DNA of 64,000 nt from Burkholderiaceae bacterium DAT-1 (GTDB lineage Bacteria > Pseudomonadota > Gammaproteobacteria > Burkholderiales > Chitinimonadaceae). Location of the stretch: positions 186,001 through 250,000 of the forward strand of contig JAHRBI010000006.1 of NCBI GenBank assembly GCA_019084025.1, given 5' to 3'. The notes under the pieces are model-generated. The model was not told the DNA's origin and searched no databases. It saw only the letters and a program-made list of their open reading frames with translations. The stretch's first letter is position 1, and every line of letters starts with the position of its first letter. The position numbers and the translations under genes were made by a program. Positions 28,076 through 36,652 of this stretch are shown here, one piece after another.

Positions 28076-28900
28076 TTATTTTCCTGAAGGCTTGCATGCA
28101 CCGCCAATGCGGGTTTTGCGTTCAACCATATGCGATGAAGAGGTCATGACCGGCGACTGTGCACCCGTCATTTGCGATACCTGTGCCGAGAGCATGGCTG
28201 CATCCTCAGGTGTCTTTGCAGTCGCAATCGCGTTTTTAATCTTTTCCTGCATCTCAGACTGCCCCTGCGCCATCCGCTCCTGCATTCCCGGCATTTCCTT
28301 CATCGCCTTTCGTGCCAGTGCTTGCTGTTCCGGTGTGCCATGTTGCGCCATGGCCGCAGCCAGCCCCTGGATACCGGCACTATTCGATGGTTGGGTGCCA
28401 CCCTGCATCGTTGTGTCTGATGTGAACTCCCAAGTATCATTACCCAGCTTTTTCACAATCAGCGTTGACTGAATGCCGGAACAGTTTGCCTTTTGCACAA
28501 AACCGTCTGATGTGAACTCAGTAGACTGATTCGGACATGCCGCAACACCCGCACTTGCCAGAGCGCCTGCAAGTACACTGGCGTTTGTCCCCTGATAAGG
28601 CGCAATGCACTGGGTCTGCTGCCCATTCCCTTTCACTATGCGTTCGGGCATGCGTTGCCCCTCCGAAACCTGATAGATCACCGCATCCCCCGTTTTGCCA
28701 TCTATGCGCTGGTGAGTCTCTATGGATCTACCTTGAATGACGTCCGTTTTCTGGGTTACCAGATCTAATTGATAGAGGCCTGGCGGGGGTAATACGTTGC
28801 GGATATCGCTTGCCGCATGAAGCTGTGAAACAGGTATTGCCCATGCTAATAGCAAGGCTGGAAGTGCCAGTTTGGATTCAGTTACACGGGTATGAGTCAC
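28076..28900 (-). CDS. Exported DUF3617-like protein
   Basis: A 274-aa protein with a hydrophobic N-terminal signal (about residues 8-30). The pattern LPPPGLYQLDL, QRMPERIVKG..TQC, KANCSG and LGNDTWEFTSDTTM resembles DUF3617 proteins, which have a similar Cys arrangement. A Met/Gln-rich helical segment of about 60 residues lies near the C-terminus (AAMAQHGTPEQQALARKAMK). No function is known. Confidence 0.6.
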   Translation of the reverse strand: MTHTRVTESKLALPALLLAWAIPVSQLHAASDIRNVLPPPGLYQLDLVTQKTDVIQGRSIETHQRIDGKTGDAVIYQVSEGQRMPERIVKGNGQQTQCIAPYQGTNASVLAGALASAGVAACPNQSTEFTSDGFVQKANCSGIQSTLIVKKLGNDTWEFTSDTTMQGGTQPSNSAGIQGLAAAMAQHGTPEQQALARKAMKEMPGMQERMAQGQSEMQEKIKNAIATAKTPEDAAMLSAQVSQMTGAQSPVMTSSSHMVERKTRIGGACKPSGK

Positions 28901-29021
28901 GGCGGACTTTCTATAAGATATTATTATTCAAGAATAAAGGGTGAAATATGAATTTAGCATAATTTCACACTCCCTCTCGCTCCATCGAAGAAATGTGTCC
29001 AGAATCCGACATCACCAATGA

Positions 29022-29045
29022 GAAACGGGCCATTTGGCCCGCTTT
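29022..29045. terminator. Terminator after the barrel protein gene
   Basis: CGGGCCATTTGGCCCG with A residues before and CTTTT after. It lies just past the stop of the minus-strand gene at 29069. Confidence 0.7.
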
Positions 29046-29068
29046 TCTGTCTACCTAGTCCCTGAACG

Positions 29069-29863
29069 CTACCAGTGCACCGTTAACCCGACACCTACCG
29101 AGTATTTCACTTCGTCATCATTTAAACCTCGGCGCAAGCCTGCATCCAAATCAACCGACTGATTCACCTTCCAGATGACGCCGATTGCAGCGAACTCAGG
29201 CTTGGTTTCGACCGTTGTACTGTAGCGTCCCGCCTCCGCGACTGCGGTCAGACTTTCCGTTACCGGAATCTGTGCGGCAACAGACATATTCCACACGCGA
29301 GAGGTCTGGGTTTCCTTTTGCCGCGTCCACAATAGCCCGCCATTTACCATCAGTGTGCCGAACGGAATGGGGTGGCACAGCAAACCATTCACCCCTGCCG
29401 CTGTTCGGCCGTTTCCCAAGCCAGCCGTTTCATCGCCAGTCGGAAGAATTGCCACTGCCTTCAGGCCTGCATGCAGCCCTTCTTCAGCGGCGTACCAGCG
29501 ATACTTCAGTCCGAAAGAAATGTCGCTTCGTCCAATCGCCTGTCCGCCCTCTGGCTTGTCGTATCGCAAGAACGGAACGTTCACCGACACATCAAGGTTA
29601 TCCGTGAGCGCGGCCGTTAGCGTGGAATTCACCCAGTCGATACCCAACCGGACATTCTGTTCGTAAAAAACCGCCTGATCGGTGTTCAATTCGTACTGCC
29701 ACGCACCTTTACCGATGGTTTCCGGATCGTCCGTCAGTAAGGGGTGAGCCGCAAATACCTGATTCGTGCAGGCAATCACGACGATGCTCAACAGTCTGAT
29801 TCGCCAAGTTGGGTTTCCAATACGGTGGCACACACTTTGTCCGTTTTGTGCTTTCCTAAACAT
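29069..29863 (-). CDS. Outer-membrane barrel-like protein, phenol-degradation MetA-like
   Basis: A protein of about 264 aa with a long n-region then a hydrophobic signal (IRLLSIVVIACTNQVFA). The mature start HPLLTDDPETIGKGAWQYELN and repeated amphipathic strands (LDVSVNVPFLRY, ISFGLKYRWYA, VGVGLTVHW end) are typical of the family annotated as MetA-pathway or transporter barrel proteins. GGAG lies 7 nt before this ATG; a second ATG is directly upstream. Substrate unknown. Confidence 0.65.
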   Translation of the reverse strand: MFRKAQNGQSVCHRIGNPTWRIRLLSIVVIACTNQVFAAHPLLTDDPETIGKGAWQYELNTDQAVFYEQNVRLGIDWVNSTLTAALTDNLDVSVNVPFLRYDKPEGGQAIGRSDISFGLKYRWYAAEEGLHAGLKAVAILPTGDETAGLGNGRTAAGVNGLLCHPIPFGTLMVNGGLLWTRQKETQTSRVWNMSVAAQIPVTESLTAVAEAGRYSTTVETKPEFAAIGVIWKVNQSVDLDAGLRRGLNDDEVKYSVGVGLTVHW

Positions 29864-30064
29864 CATCCGACTCCAAAATGGCTACTTAAGTCCACTATGG
29901 TTGATTTATTTTCCGCCACAGTGGCAGCTGAAGAACGGTCGATTATATGCATTCGCCAATCGTCTCCCATCTTCTTTGTAAATTGCACCACACCATCCTG
30001 AATTGACTTGCAGCGCAGACCCATGCACGCCAAGATGCGTGGCACATCAAACAGGAGAGACACC

Positions 30065-30832
30065 ATGAGCAGCAATAGCCAGTATGTGTGGTACGAATTG
30101 ATGACGCCCGCCCCCGCCGAATCCGCGGCGTTCTACCAGAAGGTCACCGGCTGGACATTCAAGGACGCAGGCATGCCTGATATGGCCTACGACATCATCC
30201 ACGCGGGAGATTACCCGATTGGTGGTGCGATGGCGCTGCCTGATGAATTGCGCGCCGCAGGAGTCCCTGCGCACTGGATTGCCTATATCAGCGTGGACGA
30301 TGTAGATCAGGCTGCCAGCAAAGCCGAATCACTGGGTGGCAAAATCTGTCGTGCGCCGGACGACATCCCGAATGTGGGCCGATTCTCCGTCGTCAGCGAT
30401 CCGCAAGGCGCGGTGATCTGCCTGTACAAACCAGCAGGCGATGCCATGCCTGTCCCGCCAGTGGAAACCATCGGCAATATCTCATGGCGCGAGCTGCATA
30501 CGACAGATGTTGAGGGCGCGCTGACCTTCTATCAGGCGATGTTTGGCTGGGATAAGGGCGAGACCATGGATATGGGCCCGAATGGCATCTATCAGATTCT
30601 GCAAAATGGTCAGGTGCAACTGGGTGGCATGCTGAAAAAAGCCGACGAAATCCCGCAATCGTTCTGGCTGTTCTACGCGAATTGCCGCAGCATCGAAGGT
30701 GCCATGGCCGTTATTCAGGCCGAAGGCGGCAAGGTGATCATGGGTCCGCATCCAATTCCGAGCGGCGCCTATATCTGTATGGCCTTCGATCCGCATGGTG
30801 CGCCATTTGCGCTGGTGGGGGCGAAGAACTGA
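30065..30832 (+). CDS. VOC-superfamily protein with two glyoxalase-like domains
   Basis: A 255-aa protein made of two betaalphabetabetabeta VOC modules, starting YVWYELMTPAPAESAAFYQKVTGW and ISWRELHTTDVEGALTFYQAMFGW. Each ends in a typical DPQGA / DPHGAPFAL motif. It resembles the mycobacterial CFP30B type. AGGAG precedes the chosen ATG by 8 nt; the 19-codon upstream extension has no such signal. The reaction cannot be inferred. Confidence 0.85.
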   Translation: MSSNSQYVWYELMTPAPAESAAFYQKVTGWTFKDAGMPDMAYDIIHAGDYPIGGAMALPDELRAAGVPAHWIAYISVDDVDQAASKAESLGGKICRAPDDIPNVGRFSVVSDPQGAVICLYKPAGDAMPVPPVETIGNISWRELHTTDVEGALTFYQAMFGWDKGETMDMGPNGIYQILQNGQVQLGGMLKKADEIPQSFWLFYANCRSIEGAMAVIQAEGGKVIMGPHPIPSGAYICMAFDPHGAPFALVGAKN

Positions 30833-30840
30833 TACGAAGT

Positions 30841-30858
30841 GGGAGGGTTCGCCCTCCC
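30841..30858. terminator. Hairpin between VOC and GNAT genes
   Basis: GGGAGGG-TTCG-CCCTCCC sits between two convergent genes. The T-run is absent, so its strength is uncertain. Confidence 0.5.
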
Positions 30859-30873
30859 AGCGCGCATTCAATG

Positions 30874-31320
30874 CTAGCGGGGCTTGGCTACAAATCCGCG
30901 CTCGACATCCCCATCAAAACCCAGTGACGCATACAAAGCATGGGCCTCAGTGCGGTGCGCGCCTGAAAGCAGCATGACTTTGTAACAATCCAGCGACCAT
31001 GCCAGCGTAAGCGCATGATCAAGCACACGCCTTGCGTATCCTTTACCCCGGTGTGCGGATCCTGTCACCACATGCTCGATCACGCCAAAGGATCGCCCAC
31101 CATTCACCAGGTTGGGAATCACCGCCAGCATACACGTTGCCACCAGCGTCCCGCTCGACTCACACACCAGAACATGCACAAATTGCTGCTCCAGCAAACT
31201 CGCCAATCTCGCACTGGCAACAGCGGGGGGCTGCTCGGGATCATGCGGCCGCAGTTCCCGGTATAGCGCGAGAAGACCTTCAAGGTCGCTAAGTTCAGCT
31301 TTACGCGTGAGTGTGCTCAT
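30874..31320 (-). CDS. GNAT-family N-acetyltransferase
   Basis: A 148-aa protein starting MSTLTRKAELSDLEGLLALY. The acetyl-CoA loop is SAHRGKGYARRVLDHAL and the last strand is HALYASLGFD, both GNAT landmarks. Upstream in-frame codons look non-genic. The substrate is unknown. First of a row of minus-strand accessory genes. Confidence 0.85.
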   Translation of the reverse strand: MSTLTRKAELSDLEGLLALYRELRPHDPEQPPAVASARLASLLEQQFVHVLVCESSGTLVATCMLAVIPNLVNGGRSFGVIEHVVTGSAHRGKGYARRVLDHALTLAWSLDCYKVMLLSGAHRTEAHALYASLGFDGDVERGFVAKPR

Positions 31321-31357
31321 GAGTGCATGTAAATAAATATTATTGAGAAAACATTGG

Positions 31358-31789
31358 CTACGAGTTAAATCGAAGGGGTCTGAAAAAATACGCACACGCC
31401 CAGGCCGAAATGCAGGAGGGTATAGCCAGAAACACTGTGGTGATTGGTATGTACGTCCCTAATCGGACAGCATTGTAAATATCAATACTGCCTCCAACCA
31501 TCCCGCCTGTGAGCAGTCCAATCCCTGCCGCACGCATGGCCCAACTCGCCTGTCGCCGCTGATGGCGCATGGCGCCAAGCACCGCCCCGGTCAGGGCGGC
31601 CGGCACAAGCCCGACAGCATAGGAAAGCAACAGCCAAATCAGCACGTTGATGCCGGTAGTGGCTTGATCGGTGTAAGCGCGATGTGATCCCTGCTCCAGT
31701 AGTATGGCCGGGATGAGGTAAAGCGCACCACCAATCAAAGGACCGGCTACGGAGAACTGAAATGCGGTTCGAAGCATGATCCTGTTCAT
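31358..31789 (-). CDS. Small membrane protein, unknown
   Basis: A protein of about 143 aa with four hydrophobic segments (FSVAGPLIGGALYLIPAILL, NVLIWLLLSYAVGLVPAALT, a third near GIGLLTGGMVGG and a fourth near TVFLAIPSCISAWACAYF). I do not recognise a family. The start is uncertain: a GTG five codons upstream and an ATG three codons downstream are alternatives. Confidence 0.5.
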   Translation of the reverse strand: MNRIMLRTAFQFSVAGPLIGGALYLIPAILLEQGSHRAYTDQATTGINVLIWLLLSYAVGLVPAALTGAVLGAMRHQRRQASWAMRAAGIGLLTGGMVGGSIDIYNAVRLGTYIPITTVFLAIPSCISAWACAYFFRPLRFNS

Positions 31790-31807
31790 GACGAATAAGT
31801 CCACACG

Positions 31808-32197
31808 TTACGCTGCACGAGAATTCCAGAGTTTAAGCAAAACAGACAGAAGCATGGCAACGCCAACCCAGACAGCCATATCTAGCAGCATAATCAATTC
31901 AGTTGTGAGTGAGCAGCGATTAAACGGCAACGAAATGAACCGGACGCATGCTTCATCACCGCGACCAAATACATTTGAACCCTGAATTCCAACCCCAGCC
32001 CAGAGCAGCACGCCAGCGATAAAAGACTTGGCCATCCAGCGGATCAATCTTGGAGCCATCACTCTGATGGAAGTGGCATTGCTAGATATATACATTTCTC
32101 TCAACCGGCTACCGTGATCATCATGTGCCAGTGCCACCTGTTGCGGGTCCAGCATCCGCAGGTAGGCATCAGCATTTAATCGACATGCCTTTATCAT
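31808..32197 (-). CDS. Small membrane protein, unknown
   Basis: A protein of 129 aa with two hydrophobic segments (SFIAGVLLWAGVGI and LDMAVWVGVAMLLSVLLKLW) flanking a Cys-containing loop. No family is recognised. It ends shortly before the next membrane protein gene on the same strand and may be co-transcribed with it. Confidence 0.45.
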   Translation of the reverse strand: MIKACRLNADAYLRMLDPQQVALAHDDHGSRLREMYISSNATSIRVMAPRLIRWMAKSFIAGVLLWAGVGIQGSNVFGRGDEACVRFISLPFNRCSLTTELIMLLDMAVWVGVAMLLSVLLKLWNSRAA

Positions 32198-32237
32198 CCC
32201 ATATTTCTAAGATCAACAATCTGGATATCAGCCCCAA

Positions 32238-32702
32238 TTAGTGGTGGGCAATCTTACGACTCACCCTTGGCGGACGTTTCGCTCGTTTACGAAAAAACGG
32301 ACGATTGATCAGATACGTGCCAGACAAGGCCAGAATAAAGAAGAAAAGCGAAATGATTGTAGTAACAGTAAACCCAAACCAGTGGCCACCTATCCCGCCG
32401 CGAACAGCATGAGCCTGATTTTCGGGGTCGACCAAGATGCTCACCTCGTCCCCTATGTCATCAGGGATCCCACGCATGAGCGGATCGACAATTTGGAAAG
32501 GCTGGCCATCTGATCCTGCGTACTGTATCACTGATTTATACACGGTTGAATTTTTCCGGGTCTTTAGCACGACATGCCCCACCACTTGGCCAACTTGAGG
32601 CACAAATCCTTTAACCGCCTCGGCAGTTAGCCAGTAGTTAATGACTGGAATAAACAAAAGTGGAAGCGCAAGGATGAATAGACGAAAGTGGAATTTCTGC
32701 AT
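32238..32702 (-). CDS. DUF3592-like membrane protein
   Basis: A 154-aa protein with an N-terminal and a C-terminal membrane helix and a central beta domain (YKSVIQYAGSDGQPFQIVDP, then DIGDEVSILVDPENQAHAV), the usual DUF3592 layout. The role of this family is unknown. Confidence 0.7.
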   Translation of the reverse strand: MQKFHFRLFILALPLLFIPVINYWLTAEAVKGFVPQVGQVVGHVVLKTRKNSTVYKSVIQYAGSDGQPFQIVDPLMRGIPDDIGDEVSILVDPENQAHAVRGGIGGHWFGFTVTTIISLFFFILALSGTYLINRPFFRKRAKRPPRVSRKIAHH

Positions 32703-32957
32703 GATTGAGGACGATCACTTTGATTGTGCCATAAGGCTGCGCCGGCACCATTGTGCCAGTCAACTATTTCATATATCGCATTGCCCGCATATGCAACCCT
32801 CGCCACAATCCAATCTGAATTGATTTCAGCGAATTTTCGATGCGTGAAAATAGGGAATTTTTAACTGACCCCATTCGGGACAACGACTTACTTCCGTACA
32901 TCGCGATTAAAGAGTAAATAGCTATCCACCCACTTCCCGATGTGGTTGACCTTAGTC

Positions 32958-33266
32958 TCAATATCCCGGCAGCCAATTTTCCTTGTCGATTTCATCAAGT
33001 TCACCGCGTGATAATAAAATCCACAACTTGATAACTTTATCTTTCGGAACATTGCGCATGTGTTTTGGATCATCATCCCCGGCAACGTTCTCCCAAACCA
33101 ACAAGCCAGACGAGAAAGACGATAAACACCATTCAGATTCATGAGATAATGATACATCAGTGTGCTCACCATCGGCATTCTGCAGTTCATCGTACAAATC
33201 AGAAAGGGACGCGAATGGGAAATGCTCATCAGAATCGCCCATTAGATGATTTACCCAATAAGACAT
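32958..33266 (-). CDS. Small acidic protein, immunity-protein-like
   Basis: A 102-aa protein. The ATG at 33266 has AAGGAG 5 nt upstream, an excellent ribosome binding site. It is rich in Asp/Glu, with no signal peptide, and ends PKHMRNVPKDKVIKLWILL... NWLPGY. That ending recalls small immunity-type proteins found beside polymorphic toxins, but I cannot name the family with certainty. No toxin gene is adjacent, so it could be an orphan. Confidence 0.6.
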   Translation of the reverse strand: MSYWVNHLMGDSDEHFPFASLSDLYDELQNADGEHTDVSLSHESEWCLSSFSSGLLVWENVAGDDDPKHMRNVPKDKVIKLWILLSRGELDEIDKENWLPGY

Positions 33267-33362
33267 ACACACTCCTTACCATTTTACAATTTAATGGAGG
33301 CATCGCATTTTCGACGCCTCGTGCAGACTGCGCTTCAGAATACGAACATACAATTGCCCGAC

Positions 33363-33872
33363 TTATTTAACCAAATACTTTTCAGAAAATCCCTGTAAAA
33401 TCGGATAAAACTCAGTATTAACAGCATAATTTGCCACGCCTGCCACAATCTTTTCCGCAGCTACTTTACAACCTTCAGCACCATCCTCCTTGTTTGCAAG
33501 TAGTGCATTTGTACCACCGTTAGACTGAATAGCCATATCAAGGTTAAGTTTGCTACGAACCTGCTCTGCAACAGACTGCCCCTGAGTCTGGCCAATATGC
33601 TTTAAGTAATCAGAAAAGTATGCTTTTGCATTTAGCATCAACTGCATATTTTCCTTCTTCCACACATCCAGCGCTGACTTAACTTCCGCAGCTGCACTAC
33701 CTCCTTTGCAACGAAAATCGACATTCGATACTGACAAATACGTCGTATAGGCAAAACCGTAAGCTGCGTTTCTTTGCTCAGTGAAATATTCATCACCACT
33801 ATCCGCCTGAGCCGACCCAGCCACCAGCACACTCGCCATCGAAATTAATGCTGCCATTCGATTCAATTTCAT
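33363..33872 (-). CDS. Exported protein of unknown function
   Basis: A 169-aa protein with a signal peptide (MKLNRMAALISMASVLVAGS, cut after AQA). The mature part is mostly helical with two Cys (FRCKGG, EGCKVA) that may form a disulfide. The base composition is AT-richer than the core genes. No family is recognised. Confidence 0.6.
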   Translation of the reverse strand: MKLNRMAALISMASVLVAGSAQADSGDEYFTEQRNAAYGFAYTTYLSVSNVDFRCKGGSAAAEVKSALDVWKKENMQLMLNAKAYFSDYLKHIGQTQGQSVAEQVRSKLNLDMAIQSNGGTNALLANKEDGAEGCKVAAEKIVAGVANYAVNTEFYPILQGFSEKYLVK

Positions 33873-33999
33873 TGCACTCCTCCATGTAATAATCTAAGTA
33901 GCATGCCTGCATACTGTCTTATCAAGTCAACAAGCAAAACACGTCAGTCGCGAGGGGTGGTCCCAAACGTAGCATTGCACCGCCTAGTTGACGATCTGA

Positions 34000-34419
34000 T
34001 TAGCCAGTATTTGATGGCCCCTTTAATTCCACCAAATTGCCATCCGGATCATGAATATATAGGGACAACCCATCTCCTTCGGCGCCAAAGTTGATCTCTG
34101 CCGCACCCAGCGGATGGACACCCTGTTTCAACAGGAATTGAACCAGCTCCGGTTCGTCAAACGGTTCAACGCGCAAGCACAGATGGTCCATGTTTCTCGC
34201 CTCTACGCCTGCAGCAGCTCCGCCTCGCTTTCCGATCGGTCCGTGCAATGATACGAGATCGATCATCGACTCCCCTGCGGCCAAATGAATTAGGCCCAGA
34301 TCGTCGCGCCGTCTAACCACAGTGCACCCCAATACTTTTTGATAGAACGATATCGATGCATCAAGACTGGCTACACGAAGAACGACGTGGTCAATCCGTT
34401 GAATGGAAAAAATGGTCAT
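34000..34419 (-). CDS. VOC-family glyoxalase/bleomycin-resistance-like protein
   Basis: A 139-aa single-domain VOC protein: IDHVVLRVASLDASISFYQKVLG at the start, HLCLRV mid-way, and YIHDPDGNLVELKGP with the metal-binding Glu at the end. His in IDHVV and HLCLRV are the other likely metal ligands. The substrate is unknown. A repeat element lies about 40 nt upstream. Confidence 0.85.
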   Translation of the reverse strand: MTIFSIQRIDHVVLRVASLDASISFYQKVLGCTVVRRRDDLGLIHLAAGESMIDLVSLHGPIGKRGGAAAGVEARNMDHLCLRVEPFDEPELVQFLLKQGVHPLGAAEINFGAEGDGLSLYIHDPDGNLVELKGPSNTG

Positions 34420-34796
34420 AGCATTCGAACCTTTCGACCTATGAAATCTACCTTGAGCAGGTTGACCATAAAACGGCTCCCCTCTTTCCTACGTTGCGGT
34501 GGAAGCCGCATCGGCGTCAATGCACTCGGGCGCATTACCCCGCTAACCATCTGAAAGGAAAGCCCATGGTCATTATCCCTATCACTATCGATCTCGCCAA
34601 GGGCATCGTAGACATTTATGTCAATGCCACGGAACGAATGAGGCCCACATACGCGGTTGAGCATCGAGGCGCATGAACGATACGACGCACGCAGCCGGTG
34701 ATAGCATCGCGCCGTTTCCTGTTTCAACAGGCATGAGCGACATGCGTTGCAGACAAGACGCGAAGGGAAATCAGGAAAGCCAGCCAACAGCTACGA
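34420..34796. other. Gene-poor region with repeat copy A and possible transposase remnant
   Basis: A 377-base stretch without a supported complete gene. It holds repeat copy A (34460-34547) and a 36-codon plus-strand frame from 34566 that has an AAGGA ribosome binding site and the text TIDLAKGIVDIYV, reminiscent of the start of IS110-type transposases. The rest shows no clear signal. Confidence 0.4.
34460..34547 (-). repeat. Repeat copy A (hairpin-bearing intergenic element)
   Basis: On the minus strand this element carries GCGGCTTCCACCGC, a short stem, and ends in GTTTTATGGTCAACC. It aligns over about 85 bp with copy B at 35089-35175, at an estimated three-quarters identity in the central part. 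Confidence 0.5.
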
Positions 34797-35084
34797 TCAA
34801 ATTTGCCACCATTTTCTGGCGGATGTCCTAATTTGGATGGAAACAAACGTCAACGCTTCAGCAAGCGCCAATTGACCAACTGTTCCTGCGGCCAAATCGT
34901 TCATCTCTCCTTCTAAAAACTCACGCCAAGTGCAGGTGGTTGATCCTGAGCTATGGGCATACCTGCCACAAGCTGAACAAACAGTTCCGTTGTCCAGTAC
35001 AAGTAATTCGTATAGCTCTCCGCCAGGGACGTCATTCAGCCAATGCTTCAATACCTTCGGTGTTCGGTAGTGCGGGTTTTTCAT
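34797..35084 (-). CDS. Small protein with Cys motifs, unknown
   Basis: A 95-aa protein starting MKNPHYRTPKVLKHWL. It has VCSACG and a later Cys (TTCTW) that might bind metal. The start codon lies 4 nt after GTTAGGC at the edge of repeat copy B. No family is recognised; cytoplasmic by absence of a signal. Confidence 0.5.
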   Translation of the reverse strand: MKNPHYRTPKVLKHWLNDVPGGELYELLVLDNGTVCSACGRYAHSSGSTTCTWREFLEGEMNDLAAGTVGQLALAEALTFVSIQIRTSARKWWQI

Positions 35085-35088
35085 TTAA

Positions 35089-35175
35089 GCCTAACGAATA
35101 AAAGGGACTTCCTCGTCCCGAGGTTGCGGCGGAAGCCGCGTCGACATTAATGTGCCACGATGGAGTTTCACCCCT
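35089..35175 (-). repeat. Repeat copy B (hairpin-bearing intergenic element)
   Basis: Read on the minus strand it contains GCGGCTTCCGCCGC (perfect short stem), GGGACGAGGAAGTCCC (second stem) and ends in GTTAGGC. The last heptamer fits the integron core GTTRRRY, but no partner RYYYAAC with matching arms is found, so it is not a standard attC. It is related to copy A. Confidence 0.55.
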
Positions 35176-35307
35176 CCAGCCTTTTGAAGGCGATATTCCC
35201 CGATTTGTGGAAGCGCCATTTGCGTGCGTGGAGCAGCGTTGCCAGGTCTCTTTCGAGGTGGGCTGGCGGGCGCGAAGACCTGCGTGACCGAATCCGTATC
35301 TGATCGA

Positions 35308-35341
35308 ACAAAACGCCCGCAATATTGGCGGGCGTTTTGTT
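35308..35341. terminator. Strong bidirectional terminator downstream of sbp
   Basis: ACAAAACGCCCGC and GCGGGCGTTTTGT form a 13-bp stem with A and T runs in the arms. It terminates the minus-strand sbp gene. Confidence 0.85.
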
Positions 35342-35365
35342 GAGGCTTACTCCTCGGGCACATCA

Positions 35366-36367
35366 TCACTTCTTGTAAATCTGGTCAAACACGCCGCCGT
35401 CCTCAAAGTGTGCTTTCTGTGCCTTGGCCCAGCCACCAAACTTCTCGTCGATGGTAAACAGCTTCAGCTTGGGGAACTTGGCTGCATACTTGGCGGCAAC
35501 GGCAGGATCTGTGGGGCGGTAGAAATTCTTGGCAGCAATTTCCTGACCTTCCGGGCTGTACAGGTATTGCAGATAGGCTTGCGCAACCTTGGCTGTGCCG
35601 TGCTTGGCGACGTTCTTGTCGACTACTGCCACAGGTGGCTCAGCCAGAATAGAGCTGCTTGGCACCACGATCTGGAACTTGTCTGCGCCGCCGTTTTCAT
35701 TCAATGCGAGGAAGGCTTCGTTTTCCCATGCGATCAGCACATCCCCCTGACCACGTTCGGTAAAGGTGACGGTCGATCCACGTGCGCCGGTATCCAGAAT
35801 CTTCACATTGCCGTACAGCTTGGTGATGAAGTCCTTGGCTGATTTGTCACTGCCACCCGGCTGCGATGCGGACCAGCCCCATGCCGACAAATAGTTCCAG
35901 CGTGCACCACCGGACGTCTTCGGATTGGGCGTCACGACTTCCACCCCCGGACGTACCAGATCGCCCCAGTCTTTGATCTGCTTGGGATTACCCTTGCGCA
36001 CCAGGAATACGATGGTAGAAGTGTACGGGGACGAACGATGCGGCAGGCGTGCTTGCCAGTTATTTGGCAGCAGCTGTGCTTTTTCGGAGAGCTCGTCAAT
36101 GTCGTAAGCCAGCGCCAGCGTCACTACATCGGCCTCCAGGCCATCGAGCACTGCGCGCGCCTGCTTACCCGAACCACCGTGCGACTGTCGAACGCTGATT
36201 TCTTCATTGGCTGTTTTCTTCCAGTAAGCAGTAAATGCCTTGTTATAGTCCTGGAACAGTTCCCGGGTAGGATCGTACGACACATTCAGCAATTCCTTGC
36301 CTGCAGCGTGTACACCAGTCGACAGCACGCTCACAGCAAGCACAACGGACAGGGCTAACTTCTTCAT
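35366..36367 (-). CDS. sbp: Sulfate/thiosulfate-binding periplasmic protein
   Basis: A 333-aa protein with a signal peptide ([20 protein letters not shown], cut after HAA). It has the Sbp/CysP hallmarks [65 protein letters not shown] and [23 protein letters not shown]. It delivers sulfate to a CysTWA-type ABC importer, whose genes are not in the window. I chose ATG 36367; the 12-codon upstream extension lacks signal-peptide character. It lies next to the SfnR-like activator, which fits a sulfur-supply theme. No sigma-54 promoter was found directly upstream. Confidence 0.93.
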   Translation of the reverse strand: MKKLALSVVLAVSVLSTGVHAAGKELLNVSYDPTRELFQDYNKAFTAYWKKTANEEISVRQSHGGSGKQARAVLDGLEADVVTLALAYDIDELSEKAQLLPNNWQARLPHRSSPYTSTIVFLVRKGNPKQIKDWGDLVRPGVEVVTPNPKTSGGARWNYLSAWGWSASQPGGSDKSAKDFITKLYGNVKILDTGARGSTVTFTERGQGDVLIAWENEAFLALNENGGADKFQIVVPSSSILAEPPVAVVDKNVAKHGTAKVAQAYLQYLYSPEGQEIAAKNFYRPTDPAVAAKYAAKFPKLKLFTIDEKFGGWAKAQKAHFEDGGVFDQIYKK

Positions 36368-36600
36368 TGCGGCACTCCAGATTTGATTGAACATGGAGGC
36401 CAAGTGTAGAGAGACCTTTTAATTCCCGATAGTAATTTGAAATGAATTACTTATATCTCTTTATTATATTAAGTCAGTCACGGACATTTTATACATACCA
36501 TTATTTTTCATGAACTTATGCAAATAATACCCTCCATTTTTCGGGTGCAATTCCTGCCAGCCATTCCCCTTCTTTTTGCAGCTGGCAACTACATGTACAT

Positions 36601-36635
36601 AAAAAAACCCGCTGCCTTCTGACAACGGGTTTAAC
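36601..36635 (-). terminator. Terminator of the sigma-54 activator gene
   Basis: On the minus strand AACCCGTT and AGCGGGTT pair across a short loop and are followed by TTTTTT. It lies just after the activator stop codon. Confidence 0.75.
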
Positions 36636-36652
36636 CGAATACGTTTCATTTG

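Noticed and set aside
32888-33229. Alternative 113-codon frame overlapping the immunity-like gene
   Set aside because: It overlaps the frame with the strong AAGGAG ribosome binding site and has no such signal itself.
34416-34787. 123-codon minus-strand frame upstream of the VOC gene
   Set aside because: It crosses repeat copy A, overlaps the VOC start and shows no protein-like pattern.
35089-35175. Standard integron attC site
   Set aside because: GTTAGGC fits the core site, but no matching RYYYAAC with complementary arms is found, and no integrase is in the window.
36464-36649. 61-codon minus-strand frame directly after the sigma-54 activator gene
   Set aside because: It runs through the activator's terminator, has no ribosome binding site and no recognisable protein features.
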